Origin: an uncultured Collinsella sp.
GTDB lineage: Bacteria > Actinomycetota > Coriobacteriia > Coriobacteriales > Coriobacteriaceae
Reading direction: 5' to 3'
Length of the DNA stretch: 16,061 nucleotides
NCBI GenBank assembly: GCA_900550595.1
Contig: URTB01000012.1
Coordinates: 1 to 16,061 of the forward strand
Shown here piece by piece: positions 7,707 to 15,332 of the stretch. Both the position numbers and the translations under genes were made by a program. The notes beneath the pieces were generated by a model. The model searched no databases and had not been told where the DNA came from. It saw only the letters and a list, made by a program, of their open reading frames with translations. The number at the start of each line of letters is the position of its first letter. Positions within the stretch are counted from its first letter, which is position 1.

Positions 7707-8515
7707 GTGAGCGCTTGACCGACAACTCCACGCTCTTTAGGCTTCGCGTTCGCTATGGCAAGCGCGACCGTCTTAAGTACCTGGGCCATCTCGAAGTGAT
7801 TCATACCATTGAGCGCATCGTGCGTCGCGCGGGGCTGCCCTACGCCGTGACTCAGGGCTTCTCTCCGCACATGCGCGTGGGCTTTTCGTCGGCGCTGCCG
7901 GTGGGCACGTCGTCGTCCTGCGAGTGGTATGACCTGTTTATGACCGAGTTCGTCGCACTCGATGAGGCGTTTGAGCGCCTGGTCGCGGCGTCCCCTGCCG
8001 ATTTGGCGCCTATCGAGGCCGCCTACATCGACGTGCGCACGCCGGCGCTGACGGCTCAGCTTACGCGTCTGTCGTACCGCATCGACTTGCATCTGGACCC
8101 CGAGGCTCCCGTGAGCGCCGACGAGGTGCGTCGTGCTATCGATACGCTGCGCGCGGTCCACGGCATCGACTACGCGCGTGGTAAGAAGAGCAAACGCCTA
8201 GACCTTGACCACACGCTCGTGGGCTATGAGCTTAAGGCGGGGGAGCGTCCGGACCATCTGGTGCTCATGCTCGACACCCATGCCGACAACGAGGGGTCCA
8301 TGCGTCCGGAAATTTTGCTTTCTGCCGCTGATGTTTTGTTGCAGGGCTTGACCCCGGGCGTCGATGCACCTATCGTTTCCACCGGTATGCAAGACCTCGT
8401 GACCATCTGCTCCTACGATGTCGAGCGTCAGAATCAAGCATGCGAGGACGACGAGGGCCGACTCGTCAGCCCCATACCTGTGCGAACTTGTGGATTTGCT
8501 CCACATACTCGTTGA
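7703..8515 (+). CDS. DUF2344 (TIGR03936) radical SAM-associated protein
   Basis: Residues about 12-200 match the DUF2344/TIGR03936 family, which almost always neighbours, or is fused to, the TIGR03960 radical SAM protein. Recognisable segments are LFRLRVRYGKRDRLKYLGHL (12-31), ERIVRRAGLPYAVTQGFSPH (36-55) and SSALPVGTSSSCEWYDL. The biochemical role is unknown. The ATG overlaps the upstream stop (ATGA), indicating translational coupling. The product is 270 residues; the last 35 or so, after about position 8400 in the DNA, are polar and do not look conserved. The stop codon TGA (8513-8515) is buried in the -35 box of the rplU promoter. In many Gram-positive genomes rng (RNase G) follows this gene; here it does not. 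Confidence 0.87.
   Translation: MSERLTDNSTLFRLRVRYGKRDRLKYLGHLEVIHTIERIVRRAGLPYAVTQGFSPHMRVGFSSALPVGTSSSCEWYDLFMTEFVALDEAFERLVAASPADLAPIEAAYIDVRTPALTAQLTRLSYRIDLHLDPEAPVSADEVRRAIDTLRAVHGIDYARGKKSKRLDLDHTLVGYELKAGERPDHLVLMLDTHADNEGSMRPEILLSAADVLLQGLTPGVDAPIVSTGMQDLVTICSYDVERQNQACEDDEGRLVSPIPVRTCGFAPHTR
8489..8505. repeat. Short perfect inverted repeat before the rplU promoter
   Basis: TGTGGA (8489-8494) and TCCACA (8500-8505) form a 6-base-pair stem with a 5-base loop, ending 6 bases before the -35 box. No T-run follows, so it is not an intrinsic terminator. It could be an operator or chance, since it lies inside the end of the DUF2344 coding region. Confidence 0.3.
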
Positions 8516-8540
8516 CGGGGGTATTATCGCCTGCTACTAT
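8512..8540 (+). promoter_or_regulatory. Sigma-70-type promoter of the rplU operon
   Basis: TTGACG (8512-8517) and TACTAT (8535-8540) are separated by exactly 17 bases, and a TGC just before the -10 gives an extended -10 element. Transcription should start near 8546, leaving a leader of about 37 bases before rplU. That is too short for an L21-type structured leader. This is the best promoter match in the window and fits the high demand for ribosomal proteins. Its -35 box contains the stop codon of the preceding gene. Confidence 0.75.
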
Positions 8541-8582
8541 ATTCGGCTGTTGCACTAACTGATGCATGAAGGGCAAGTAAAC

Positions 8583-8957
8583 ATGTACGCAATCGTTAAC
8601 ACGGGCGGCAAGCAGTACAAGGTCGCCACCGACGATGTCATCACCGTCGAGAAGATCGAGGGCAATGAGGGCGACAAGATCACCCTGCCGGTTATCTTCC
8701 TCAACGATGGTAAGAAGATCGTCACCGATCCCGACAAGCTGGCCAAGGCCAAGGTTACCGCTCAGATCGTTGAGCAGTTCAAGGGCGAGAAGCAGCTGGT
8801 CTTCAAGTTCCACAAGCGCAAGCGCTATCGTCGTCTGAAGGGTCATCGCCAGCAGCTCACCAAGCTGAAGATCGTGAAGGTTCAGGCTACCTCCCGCGCC
8901 AAGAAGGCTGTCAAGGCAGAGGCTGAGGCTGTTGCCGAGGCTCCCGTCGCCGAGTAG
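8583..8957 (+). CDS. rplU: 50S ribosomal protein L21
   Basis: L21 binds 23S rRNA in the large subunit. The sequence MYAIVNTGGKQYKVATDDVI, the middle FKFHKRKRYRRLKGHRQQ and KLKIVKVQA are diagnostic. The ATG at 8583 is chosen because AAGGG (8569-8573) lies 9 bases upstream and the protein then begins at the conserved M-Y-A-I-V; an ATG at 8562 would add seven non-conserved residues. The 124 residues exceed the usual 100-105 because of a C-terminal Ala/Glu/Lys-rich tail (from about residue 102) ending EAPVAE. It is first in the operon, with rpmA 33 bases downstream. Confidence 0.95.
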   Translation: MYAIVNTGGKQYKVATDDVITVEKIEGNEGDKITLPVIFLNDGKKIVTDPDKLAKAKVTAQIVEQFKGEKQLVFKFHKRKRYRRLKGHRQQLTKLKIVKVQATSRAKKAVKAEAEAVAEAPVAE

Positions 8958-8990
8958 ATTACACTCGTAACGAAAGAGTAGGTATACACA

Positions 8991-9248
8991 ATGGCACACA
9001 AAAAAGGACTCGGTTCCTCCCGTAATGGCCGTGACTCCCGCGGTCAGCGCCTTGGCACGAAGCGCTATGCCGGCCAGACGGTAACCACGGGCACGATTCT
9101 CGTCCGTCAGCACGGCACGCACATCCACCCGGGTGAGAACGTTGGCCGTGGCAAGGACGACACGCTGTTCGCGCTGGTCGACGGTACCGTTGAGTTCCAC
9201 AAGGGTATCAAGCACAGGGTCAGCGTACGCCCGCTCGCGAACGCGTAA
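8991..9248 (+). CDS. rpmA: 50S ribosomal protein L27
   Basis: L27 sits at the peptidyl-transferase centre, with its N-terminus reaching the P site. [20 protein letters not shown] opens the protein, and [20 protein letters not shown] (about residues 42-61) is the second signature. At 85 residues it is a normal length. It begins directly with A-H-K-K-G after Met, without the cleavable N-terminal extension of Firmicutes L27. Consistent with this, no prp protease gene lies between rplU and rpmA. The ribosome site is a weak AAAGAG-type purine stretch. An intrinsic terminator begins 25 bases after the stop. Confidence 0.96.
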   Translation: MAHKKGLGSSRNGRDSRGQRLGTKRYAGQTVTTGTILVRQHGTHIHPGENVGRGKDDTLFALVDGTVEFHKGIKHRVSVRPLANA

Positions 9249-9273
9249 TTCACCCTTCATAGAGCACATATGT

Positions 9274-9317
9274 GGGAGGCACTTGAGTTTTAGGATTCAA
9301 GGGTCTCCCTCTTTTTT
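9274..9317 (+). terminator. Intrinsic terminator between rpmA and obgE
   Basis: A 14-position stem (GGGAGGCACTTGAG at 9274-9287 pairing with 9296-9309, with one A-G mismatch and two G-T pairs) closes an 8-base loop and is followed by TCTTTTTT (9310-9317). The obgE ribosome site starts just 2 bases after the T-run and no separate obgE promoter is visible, so it probably attenuates rather than ends transcription. Confidence 0.85.
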
Positions 9318-9319
9318 GT

Positions 9320-10830
<1,511 letters not shown>

Positions 10831-10833
10831 GCC

Positions 10834-11511
10834 ATGTCGCTGCGCGGTGGAATCGGTCTGCCCGAGCTTCCCATAGAGGACGGGCAGGAGTTTAGGCTCG
10901 GCATTATGGGTGGTACCTTTGACCCCATCCATTACGGTCACCTGGTGACCGCCGAGCAGGCACGTGAGTCCCTCGACTTGGACGCCGTGCTCTTTATGCC
11001 GGCGGGCTCGCCTGCCTTTAAACTCGACAAACCGGTGACGCCGGCCGAGGACCGTTATGCCATGACGGTCCTCGCGACAGCGGCGAACCCGGCCTTTTTG
11101 GCAAGCCGCTTTGAGATCGATCGTGCCGGTGTCACCTACACAGCCGATACGCTGCGTGCCCTTCGCGAGTTTTACCCGCCACAGGTGAAGCTTTACTTTA
11201 TTACGGGCGCCGATGCGATTATCGATATTGTGACCTGGCACAATGCTAATGAGATTGCCGAACTGGCGACCTTCATTGCTGCGACACGTCCCGGCTTTGA
11301 CATCGATACGGCCCGGGCGCGGATTAAGGAATCGGGGCTGCCATTCGACGTGCGCTATATTCAGATTCCGGCGCTGGCGATTAGCTCGACCAACATTCGC
11401 AAGCGGGTTGCTCGCGGCATGAGCGTGCGCTATCTTACGAGCGAGTCCGTGCTCGGCTATATCCGGAAACGCGGCCTGTATGCCGATCTTGGGCAAGACG
11501 ATTTTGATTGA
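10834..11511 (+). CDS. nadD: Nicotinate-nucleotide adenylyltransferase
   Basis: NadD joins nicotinate mononucleotide and ATP to make deamido-NAD in NAD synthesis. The nucleotidyltransferase signature GGTFDPIHYGH is at residues 26-36. GADA (125-128), Trp135 and the phosphate-binding SSTNIR (184-189) follow. At 225 residues it is slightly longer than usual because about 20 extra residues precede the first strand. GGAGGG (10818-10823), inside the end of obgE, lies 10 bases before the ATG, which implies coupling with obgE translation. yqeK follows after 12 bases, the conserved order in Gram-positive bacteria. Confidence 0.95.
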   Translation: MSLRGGIGLPELPIEDGQEFRLGIMGGTFDPIHYGHLVTAEQARESLDLDAVLFMPAGSPAFKLDKPVTPAEDRYAMTVLATAANPAFLASRFEIDRAGVTYTADTLRALREFYPPQVKLYFITGADAIIDIVTWHNANEIAELATFIAATRPGFDIDTARARIKESGLPFDVRYIQIPALAISSTNIRKRVARGMSVRYLTSESVLGYIRKRGLYADLGQDDFD

Positions 11512-11523
11512 TGGGGGAGAACG

Positions 11524-12132
11524 TTGTCGGTAGAAGATCAGTTTGAGGGCGACGAGCGCGCGCTCTTGACGCGCATCCACGAGTTGCTCGATGTGCGCAT
11601 GAAGGATAAGCGTAAGCGCTACGTGCATTCGCTCGGGGTTGCCGAGACTGCGTTGCACCTAGCCGAGGTGTACGGTGTCAACCGCTTTGATGCCGCTGCC
11701 GCTGGCCTGATCCATGACTGGGACAAGGTGCTCTCCGACGACGAGCTGGTCACGCGCGCTCTGCATTACGGCATTAAGATTGCCGGCTCTCCGTCTGCCG
11801 CGACGCCGCTTTTGCATGGCCCGGTTGCCGCCTATGAGCTTCCGCAGCTTTTTCCCGAGCTGTCGCCGGCGGTCTTTCAGGCTGTCGACCGTCACACCGT
11901 GGGCGCTTGCGACATGACGCCGCTCGATATGGTGGTCTTTGTGGCCGATGCCATCGAACCCAACCGCCACGGTGATTATGCCCATGCGCTGCGCAAGATG
12001 GTGGGGAAGTCCTCGCTCGACGAGTTGTTCTTCTCCTGTTTTGCGCAGGGTCTGGTCTATGTGATCCAGACCGGGCGTTATCTTTATCCCACGGCTATTA
12101 CGATTTACAACCATTACGCCCAGCTGCGCTAG
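11524..12132 (+). CDS. yqeK: YqeK family HD-domain Ap4A hydrolase
   Basis: YqeK proteins are iron-dependent HD-fold enzymes that split diadenosine tetraphosphate symmetrically into two ADP, clearing a stress-associated nucleotide. The metal-binding residues are visible as H35 (KRYVHSLGVAETA), H64-D65 (GLIHD), H98 (LLHGPVAA), H124 (VDRHTVG) and D142 (VFVADAIEP). At 202 residues it is the usual length. The start is TTG with GGGGGAG (11513-11519) 4 bases upstream, a little close. The next in-frame ATG at 11599 has no ribosome site and would trim the first helix. It lies between nadD and rsfS as in Bacillus. Confidence 0.93.
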   Translation: MSVEDQFEGDERALLTRIHELLDVRMKDKRKRYVHSLGVAETALHLAEVYGVNRFDAAAAGLIHDWDKVLSDDELVTRALHYGIKIAGSPSAATPLLHGPVAAYELPQLFPELSPAVFQAVDRHTVGACDMTPLDMVVFVADAIEPNRHGDYAHALRKMVGKSSLDELFFSCFAQGLVYVIQTGRYLYPTAITIYNHYAQLR

Positions 12133-12159
12133 CTCGGGCTGTCTAGAAAGAGGTATTCC

Positions 12160-12615
12160 ATGGCCGACGAGACCATGACCGACGAGCAGATTCTTGAAGG
12201 TGTGGAGCACAAGAGTTTCGCTGCCACGTCCGACCGCACTGCCGCCTCGCTGTCTGCGAGCGGTGTCGCCGCCGAGGATGTCGCCCGCGCCGCCGCGCAG
12301 GCCGCCTACGACAAGAAAGGCGAGGACGTTCAGGTGCTCGACCTGACTGAGCTTTCTGATGTGTGCGACTACTTTGTTCTCGCTACCGGCACCAACAACC
12401 GCCAGGTCGATTCGATTGTCGACGAGATTGAGGAGAAGGTCGCCGAGGCTTGCGGCGAGCACCCGTTTTCCATCGAGGGCCGCGAGCAGAAGACCTGGAT
12501 GCTCATGGACTACGGTTCGGTTGTCGTCCACGTCTTCACTCCCGAGGCGCGCGAGTTCTACCGCCTCGAAAAGCTCTGGGGCGACGCCCCCCAGCTTCCC
12601 CTCGACCTCCTCTAG
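12160..12615 (+). CDS. rsfS: Ribosome silencing factor RsfS
   Basis: RsfS binds L14 on the 50S subunit and blocks joining of the subunits in starvation; it also acts in 50S assembly. The family core runs from about residue 41: ARAAAQAAYDKKGEDVQVLD, then CDYFVLATGTNNRQVDSIVD, IEGREQKTWMLMDYGSVVVHVF and the C-terminal FYRLEKLWGDAPQL. A 40-residue Ala/Ser/Glu-rich extension precedes the core. AAAGAGG (12147-12153) lies 6 bases before the ATG. It is the last gene of the operon and is followed by a strong terminator. Confidence 0.94.
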   Translation: MADETMTDEQILEGVEHKSFAATSDRTAASLSASGVAAEDVARAAAQAAYDKKGEDVQVLDLTELSDVCDYFVLATGTNNRQVDSIVDEIEEKVAEACGEHPFSIEGREQKTWMLMDYGSVVVHVFTPEAREFYRLEKLWGDAPQLPLDLL

Positions 12616-12660
12616 TAGCTCATTTGGGACGGGGCTTTTTTAGCTACCCTCTGCCGTATG

Positions 12661-12701
12661 CCGGGCAGTTGCACTACTTGCAGCTGCCCGGTTTTCTTTT
12701 T
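12661..12701 (+). terminator. Strong intrinsic terminator after rsfS
   Basis: CCGGGCAGTTGCA (12661-12673) pairs with TGCAGCTGCCCGG (12679-12691) in 13 base pairs, one of them G-T, around a 5-base loop (CTACT). TTTTCTTTTT (12692-12701) follows. It works for the plus strand only: on the minus strand no T-run follows the hairpin, so dinB must end elsewhere. A separate GGGGC-TTTTTT at 12631-12641 just upstream may be a weak first terminator, but its partner arm (GCCCC, 12586-12590) is far away. Confidence 0.9.
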
Positions 12702-12711
12702 GCCATAGGGA

Positions 12712-13926
12712 CTAATCGTTGAAGCGGGATTGGCGGCCGAAGGATAGGGCGGTGTCGCCGAACTTGTCTCGGACGGCGTCGATGGCGACTGAGAGGTCGC
12801 GACGGTCGCTGGATTGGGCTCCGCGGTCGTCGATTTCGCAGAACAGGTCGGTCTGGATGCCGCCCTGATGGTCAAAGTCGCTCATGCCGATGCCCGCCAG
12901 GCGCACATGCATGCCTTCCTGCCAGATGTTATCGAGCAGCTCGAGCGCCACCGCCACGAAGATGTTCTCATCGTCGGTCGGATGCGGCAGCCGGCGCTGT
13001 GCCGAGCGACCGCTTCCATACGAATACTTGAGTTTGAGCGTCACCGTGGCGCCCGTTAGTCCCTGACGGCGCAGGCGGCGTCCCACTGACTCTCCCAACA
13101 GCGCAATCGCCGCTTCGATGTCCCCACGCTCAGTCAAATCTTTCGCAAAGGTGCGTTCATTGCTGACCGACTTGACCTCGCGACCTTCGTCCAAGCTCGT
13201 AACTTCGGAAACCTCGAGTCCCAGCGCACGCTGGCGCATGCGTTCGCCGTTGACGCCAAAAATAGAGGCCAAGGTGGATTCCGGTGCACGTGATAGCTCG
13301 CCGAGCGTGTAGATGCGCATGCGGCGCAGCCGCTCCTCGGCAGTGCGCCCGATGCCGCTCATGGCAGATACCGGCAGCGCGGCCAAAAAGCGCTGCTCGG
13401 TTCCGGGGCGCACGATGGTCAGCCCAAACGGCTTATCCCGCTCGCTTGCGATCTTTGCGACCGTCTTGTTGCAGCCCACGCCAATGGAGCAGGTCACCCC
13501 CAGCGCCGCCACGCGGTCACTGATGCGCCGCGCAACCAACAGCGGGTCCTCGGGCGCAAAGCGACCCGGTGTGATATCGATAAAGGCCTCGTCGATGGAT
13601 ACGCGCTCTACGCGCGGGGTCTCGTCGGCGAGAATCGCCATGACCTGTGCGCTGACCTCGTGGTAGCGATCGAAATGCCCATGCGTCCAAATGGCCTGCG
13701 GACAGAGGCGCCGTGCCTCGGCCGAGGGCATGGCGGAGTGCACGCCAAAGCGACGTGCCTCATACGAACACGTGGACACGACGCCGCGCGAATCGGCGTC
13801 TCCGCCCACGATGAGCGGCTTGCCGCGCCACTCGGGATGATCGAGCATCTCCACGCTCGCAAAAAACGCATCGAGATCCGTGAGGCCCACCGCCGGACCC
13901 GTCCAGGGAGGCGGCGTGACGCCCAT
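12712..13926 (-). CDS. dinB: DNA polymerase IV (Y-family translesion polymerase)
   Basis: DinB copies past damaged template bases. Numbering from the ATG at 13926 (404 residues), the metal-binding acidic residues are D17 (LTDLDAFFASVE) and D112-E113 (SIDEAFID), with the F21/F22 steric-gate region. GRFGVHSAMPS-type fingers, GVGCNKTVAKIASERDKP (palm) and the MSGIGRTAEERL helix-hairpin-helix follow. A canonical beta-clamp motif Q-T-D-L-F lies at 358-362. An ATG at 13965 would add 13 residues but has no ribosome site, whereas 13926 has GAGG 5 bases upstream. The gene is transcribed against both neighbouring operons. No LexA-box palindrome was found upstream. Confidence 0.93.
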   Translation of the reverse strand: MGVTPPPWTGPAVGLTDLDAFFASVEMLDHPEWRGKPLIVGGDADSRGVVSTCSYEARRFGVHSAMPSAEARRLCPQAIWTHGHFDRYHEVSAQVMAILADETPRVERVSIDEAFIDITPGRFAPEDPLLVARRISDRVAALGVTCSIGVGCNKTVAKIASERDKPFGLTIVRPGTEQRFLAALPVSAMSGIGRTAEERLRRMRIYTLGELSRAPESTLASIFGVNGERMRQRALGLEVSEVTSLDEGREVKSVSNERTFAKDLTERGDIEAAIALLGESVGRRLRRQGLTGATVTLKLKYSYGSGRSAQRRLPHPTDDENIFVAVALELLDNIWQEGMHVRLAGIGMSDFDHQGGIQTDLFCEIDDRGAQSSDRRDLSVAIDAVRDKFGDTALSFGRQSRFND

Positions 13927-13931
13927 GGCAT

Positions 13932-13935
13932 CCTC
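13932..13935 (-). promoter_or_regulatory. Shine-Dalgarno choosing the inner dinB start
   Basis: On the minus strand GAGG lies at 13935-13932, 5 bases before the ATG at 13926-13924. The ATG at 13965 has no comparable purine stretch upstream. Confidence 0.5.
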
Positions 13936-13971
13936 ATAACCGTATGTATGTTCGCGTCTTTTCATGGCATG

Positions 13972-13977
13972 AGTATA
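13972..13977 (-). promoter_or_regulatory. Candidate -10 box for dinB
   Basis: The minus strand reads TATACT at 13977-13972, a five-of-six match to TATAAT. Transcription from it would begin at about 13965, which leaves a leader of about 39 bases before the ATG at 13926, or a leaderless message from the ATG at 13965. No convincing -35 box stands 16-18 bases upstream. Confidence 0.35.
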
Positions 13978-14009
13978 CCGCGCAGCTCATGTGGGGTGCG
14001 TGTATGTGC

Positions 14010-14037
14010 TTGCAAATCCCGAATTCTTGTCTAAGAT
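14010..14037 (+). promoter_or_regulatory. Candidate distal promoter for rpsP
   Basis: TTGCAA (14010-14015) and TAAGAT (14032-14037) are 16 bases apart. Each matches consensus in four of six positions. It lies within the GIY-YIG-like remnant and would give a leader of about 120 bases. Confidence 0.3.
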
Positions 14038-14081
14038 ATGGATTTGCCTTCGACTATACCGAAGAAGTTGGTCTCACGGAC

Positions 14082-14110
14082 TTCACCTGCCCGCGTCGAT
14101 GGCGTATTAT
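14082..14110 (+). promoter_or_regulatory. Candidate proximal promoter for rpsP-khpA-rimM-trmD
   Basis: TTCACC (14082-14087) and TATTAT (14105-14110) are separated by 17 bases. The -10 matches in five of six positions and the -35 in four of six. The start would be near 14117, with a leader of about 50 bases that contains a GCAGC/GCTGC hairpin just before the rpsP ribosome site. Confidence 0.45.
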
Positions 14111-14132
14111 GTTCAACTGTTTGTTTGTAGTT

Positions 14133-14147
14133 GCAGCCTAAAGCTGC
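14133..14147 (+). repeat. Small hairpin in the rpsP leader
   Basis: GCAGC (14133-14137) and GCTGC (14143-14147) can pair around the loop CTAAA, ending 6 bases before the GGAGGAG ribosome site. The stem is only 5 base pairs, so any regulatory role is speculative. Confidence 0.3.
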
Positions 14148-14153
14148 TTGGTT

Positions 14154-14160
14154 GGAGGAG
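14154..14160 (+). promoter_or_regulatory. Shine-Dalgarno for the rpsP TTG start
   Basis: GGAGGAG at 14154-14160 lies 6 bases before the TTG at 14167, which begins M-A-V-K-I-R, the normal N-terminus of S16. An upstream in-frame ATG at 14131 would add 12 unrelated residues and place this ribosome site inside the gene. Confidence 0.75.
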
Positions 14161-14166
14161 TTTCCT

Positions 14167-14508
14167 TTGGCAGTCAAGATTCGCCTTGCTCGTCACGGCG
14201 CTAAGAAGCGTCCGTACTACCGTGTCGTCGTCGCCGATTCCCGCGCCCCGCGTGACGGTCGTATCATCGAGGAGGCCGGCCGCTACAACCCGATGACCGC
14301 CCCCAAGACCATCAACCTCGATCTCGAGAAGATCGCTGACTGGCAGTCCAAGGGCGCTCAGCTCACCGACGCTGTCGCTGCTCTGGTCAAGGCCGCCAAC
14401 GAGGGCGAGAAGACCGAGACCGTCGTCAAGAAGTCCAAGAAGCAGCTCGCCAAAGAGGCCGAGGCCGCTAAGGCTGCCGCTGAGGCCGCTGAGGGCGCCG
14501 AGGAGTAA
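14167..14508 (+). CDS. rpsP: 30S ribosomal protein S16
   Basis: S16 is an early-binding 30S assembly protein. [20 protein letters not shown] and the following [20 protein letters not shown] are diagnostic, as is the helix [17 protein letters not shown]. The 113 residues exceed the usual 80-90 because of a C-terminal Lys then Ala/Glu-rich tail from about residue 84 (ending AEGAEE). The start is TTG, unusual for a highly expressed protein but backed by a near-perfect ribosome site. khpA follows 3 bases after the stop. The ffh gene that often precedes rpsP is not here. Confidence 0.95.
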   Translation: MAVKIRLARHGAKKRPYYRVVVADSRAPRDGRIIEEAGRYNPMTAPKTINLDLEKIADWQSKGAQLTDAVAALVKAANEGEKTETVVKKSKKQLAKEAEAAKAAAEAAEGAEE

Positions 14509-14511
14509 ATC

Positions 14512-14796
14512 GTGCCTGAGGTTGACGCTGCACAGCTCGAGGGTGAGGCAATGCTCTCAGATCGCATCGCCGATCTCGTCGAATATCTCGTTGTTCAGAT
14601 CGTCGACGACCCGGATTCCGTGAGCCTTGAGGTCATCGATGGTGACGACGCCTCTACGATTGAGGTTTCGGTCGCCGAGGATGACGTCGCTAAGGTCATC
14701 GGCCGTCGTGGCCGTACCATCAAGGCCATTCGCACGCTCGCCCGTGCACTGGCCGCTCGCCTCGACACTGCAGTCGAGGTAGAGGTTCTGGGCTAG
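14512..14796 (+). CDS. khpA: KH-domain RNA-binding protein KhpA
   Basis: KhpA (YlqC family) is a small KH-domain protein that in Gram-positive bacteria pairs with KhpB and binds many RNAs, affecting cell size and elongation. The 94 residues contain a single KH fold at about 20-94, with the GxxG loop as G64-R-R-G67 inside AKVIGRRGRTIKAIRTLARA. GTG at 14512 is chosen because GAGGAG (14500-14505), lying in the end of rpsP, is 6 bases upstream. An ATG at 14551 would give a more typical 81-residue protein but has a poorer ribosome site. rimM starts 4 bases after the stop. Confidence 0.9.
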   Translation: MPEVDAAQLEGEAMLSDRIADLVEYLVVQIVDDPDSVSLEVIDGDDASTIEVSVAEDDVAKVIGRRGRTIKAIRTLARALAARLDTAVEVEVLG

Positions 14797-14800
14797 GACC

Positions 14801-15322
14801 TTGAGGTCCCAGTATAAAAACATCGCCCGTGTGGTCAAGCCGCACGGAAGGAAGGGGGAGGTCCTCGCGCAGCCGCTGCGGGGGCTTCCTTCTGTATTGA
14901 CGCCGGGTATGCGCGTCGCCTTAACGCCGCCGGCGCTTAAGCGCGACCGTTTTTGCACGGTCACATCCGTCACCGATACGGGCGATGGCGATCTGGTCTC
15001 GTTTGAAGGCATTGACGACTTGACGGCCGCCGAGGGCATCACCGGATGCTACGTGCTGGCAGACCGTGACGATTTTGAGCTCGATTCGCTCGACGCCGCC
15101 TATACCGACCTGATGGGTCGCGAGGTGGTCGACGAACGCTTTGGCTCGCTCGGCACGATCGTCGAGATCATGTCGACGCCCGCCAACGATGTTTGGGTTG
15201 TCGAGGGCGATCGGTACGGCGAGGTGCTGATTCCCGTGATCGAGCAGGTTGTGCTCGATCTTCCCGATCGGGGGACAATTTCCGTCCACGTTATGGACGG
15301 TTTGATCGATATGGACAAGTAG
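14801..15322 (+). CDS. rimM: 16S rRNA processing protein RimM
   Basis: RimM binds S19 and helps mature the 30S head. The N-terminal barrel opens with ARVVKPHGRKGEVLAQPLRG (about 9-28), and the C-terminal PRC-barrel holds LMGREVVDERFGSLGTIVEI, NDVWVVEG and GEVLIPVIEQVVLDL. At 173 residues it has the usual length. TTG at 14801 is the only start that keeps the first strand. Its ribosome site is weak (AGGA at 14795-14798, 2 bases away), so translation probably depends on ribosomes finishing khpA. trmD follows 10 bases after the stop. Confidence 0.93.
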   Translation: MRSQYKNIARVVKPHGRKGEVLAQPLRGLPSVLTPGMRVALTPPALKRDRFCTVTSVTDTGDGDLVSFEGIDDLTAAEGITGCYVLADRDDFELDSLDAAYTDLMGREVVDERFGSLGTIVEIMSTPANDVWVVEGDRYGEVLIPVIEQVVLDLPDRGTISVHVMDGLIDMDK

Positions 15323-15332
15323 GGAGGTCAAC

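Larger units (their letters stand above)
13991..14141 (+). pseudogene. Possible frameshifted remnant of a GIY-YIG (T5orf172-type) gene
   Basis: From GTG at 13991 one frame reads (V/M)GCVYVLANPEFLSKI, very like the opening strand of GIY-YIG proteins of the T5orf172 type (typically G-Y-V-Y-V-L-x-N-P). Skipping one base at 14039 continues in another frame as GFAFDYTEEVGLTDFTCP, which restores the family's K-I-G-x-x-x-D pattern and a later T-x-P. A stop follows at 14139-14141, giving only about 50 residues where the domain needs about 90-100. No ribosome site precedes it. It is read as a decayed 5' fragment. Chance resemblance is possible, so confidence is limited. Confidence 0.35.

Noticed and set aside
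8541..8582. L21-type structured leader before rplU
   Set aside because: Only about 37 bases lie between the likely start of transcription and the ATG, and no stable stem is seen there.
12600..12720. Bidirectional terminator for rsfS and dinB
   Set aside because: The 13-base-pair hairpin has a T-run only in the plus direction; the minus-strand exit side reads CATACGGC and lacks one.
13941..13961. CGAAC half-site upstream of dinB as a LexA box
   Set aside because: On the minus strand CGAAC is followed by ATACATACGG, with no GTTCG partner at the required 4-base spacing, so the palindrome is absent.
13944..14141. A real 65-codon small protein starting at 13944
   Set aside because: Its first third is antisense to dinB codons and it has no ribosome site; only the part from 14040 resembles a family, and that is explained better as a decayed fragment.
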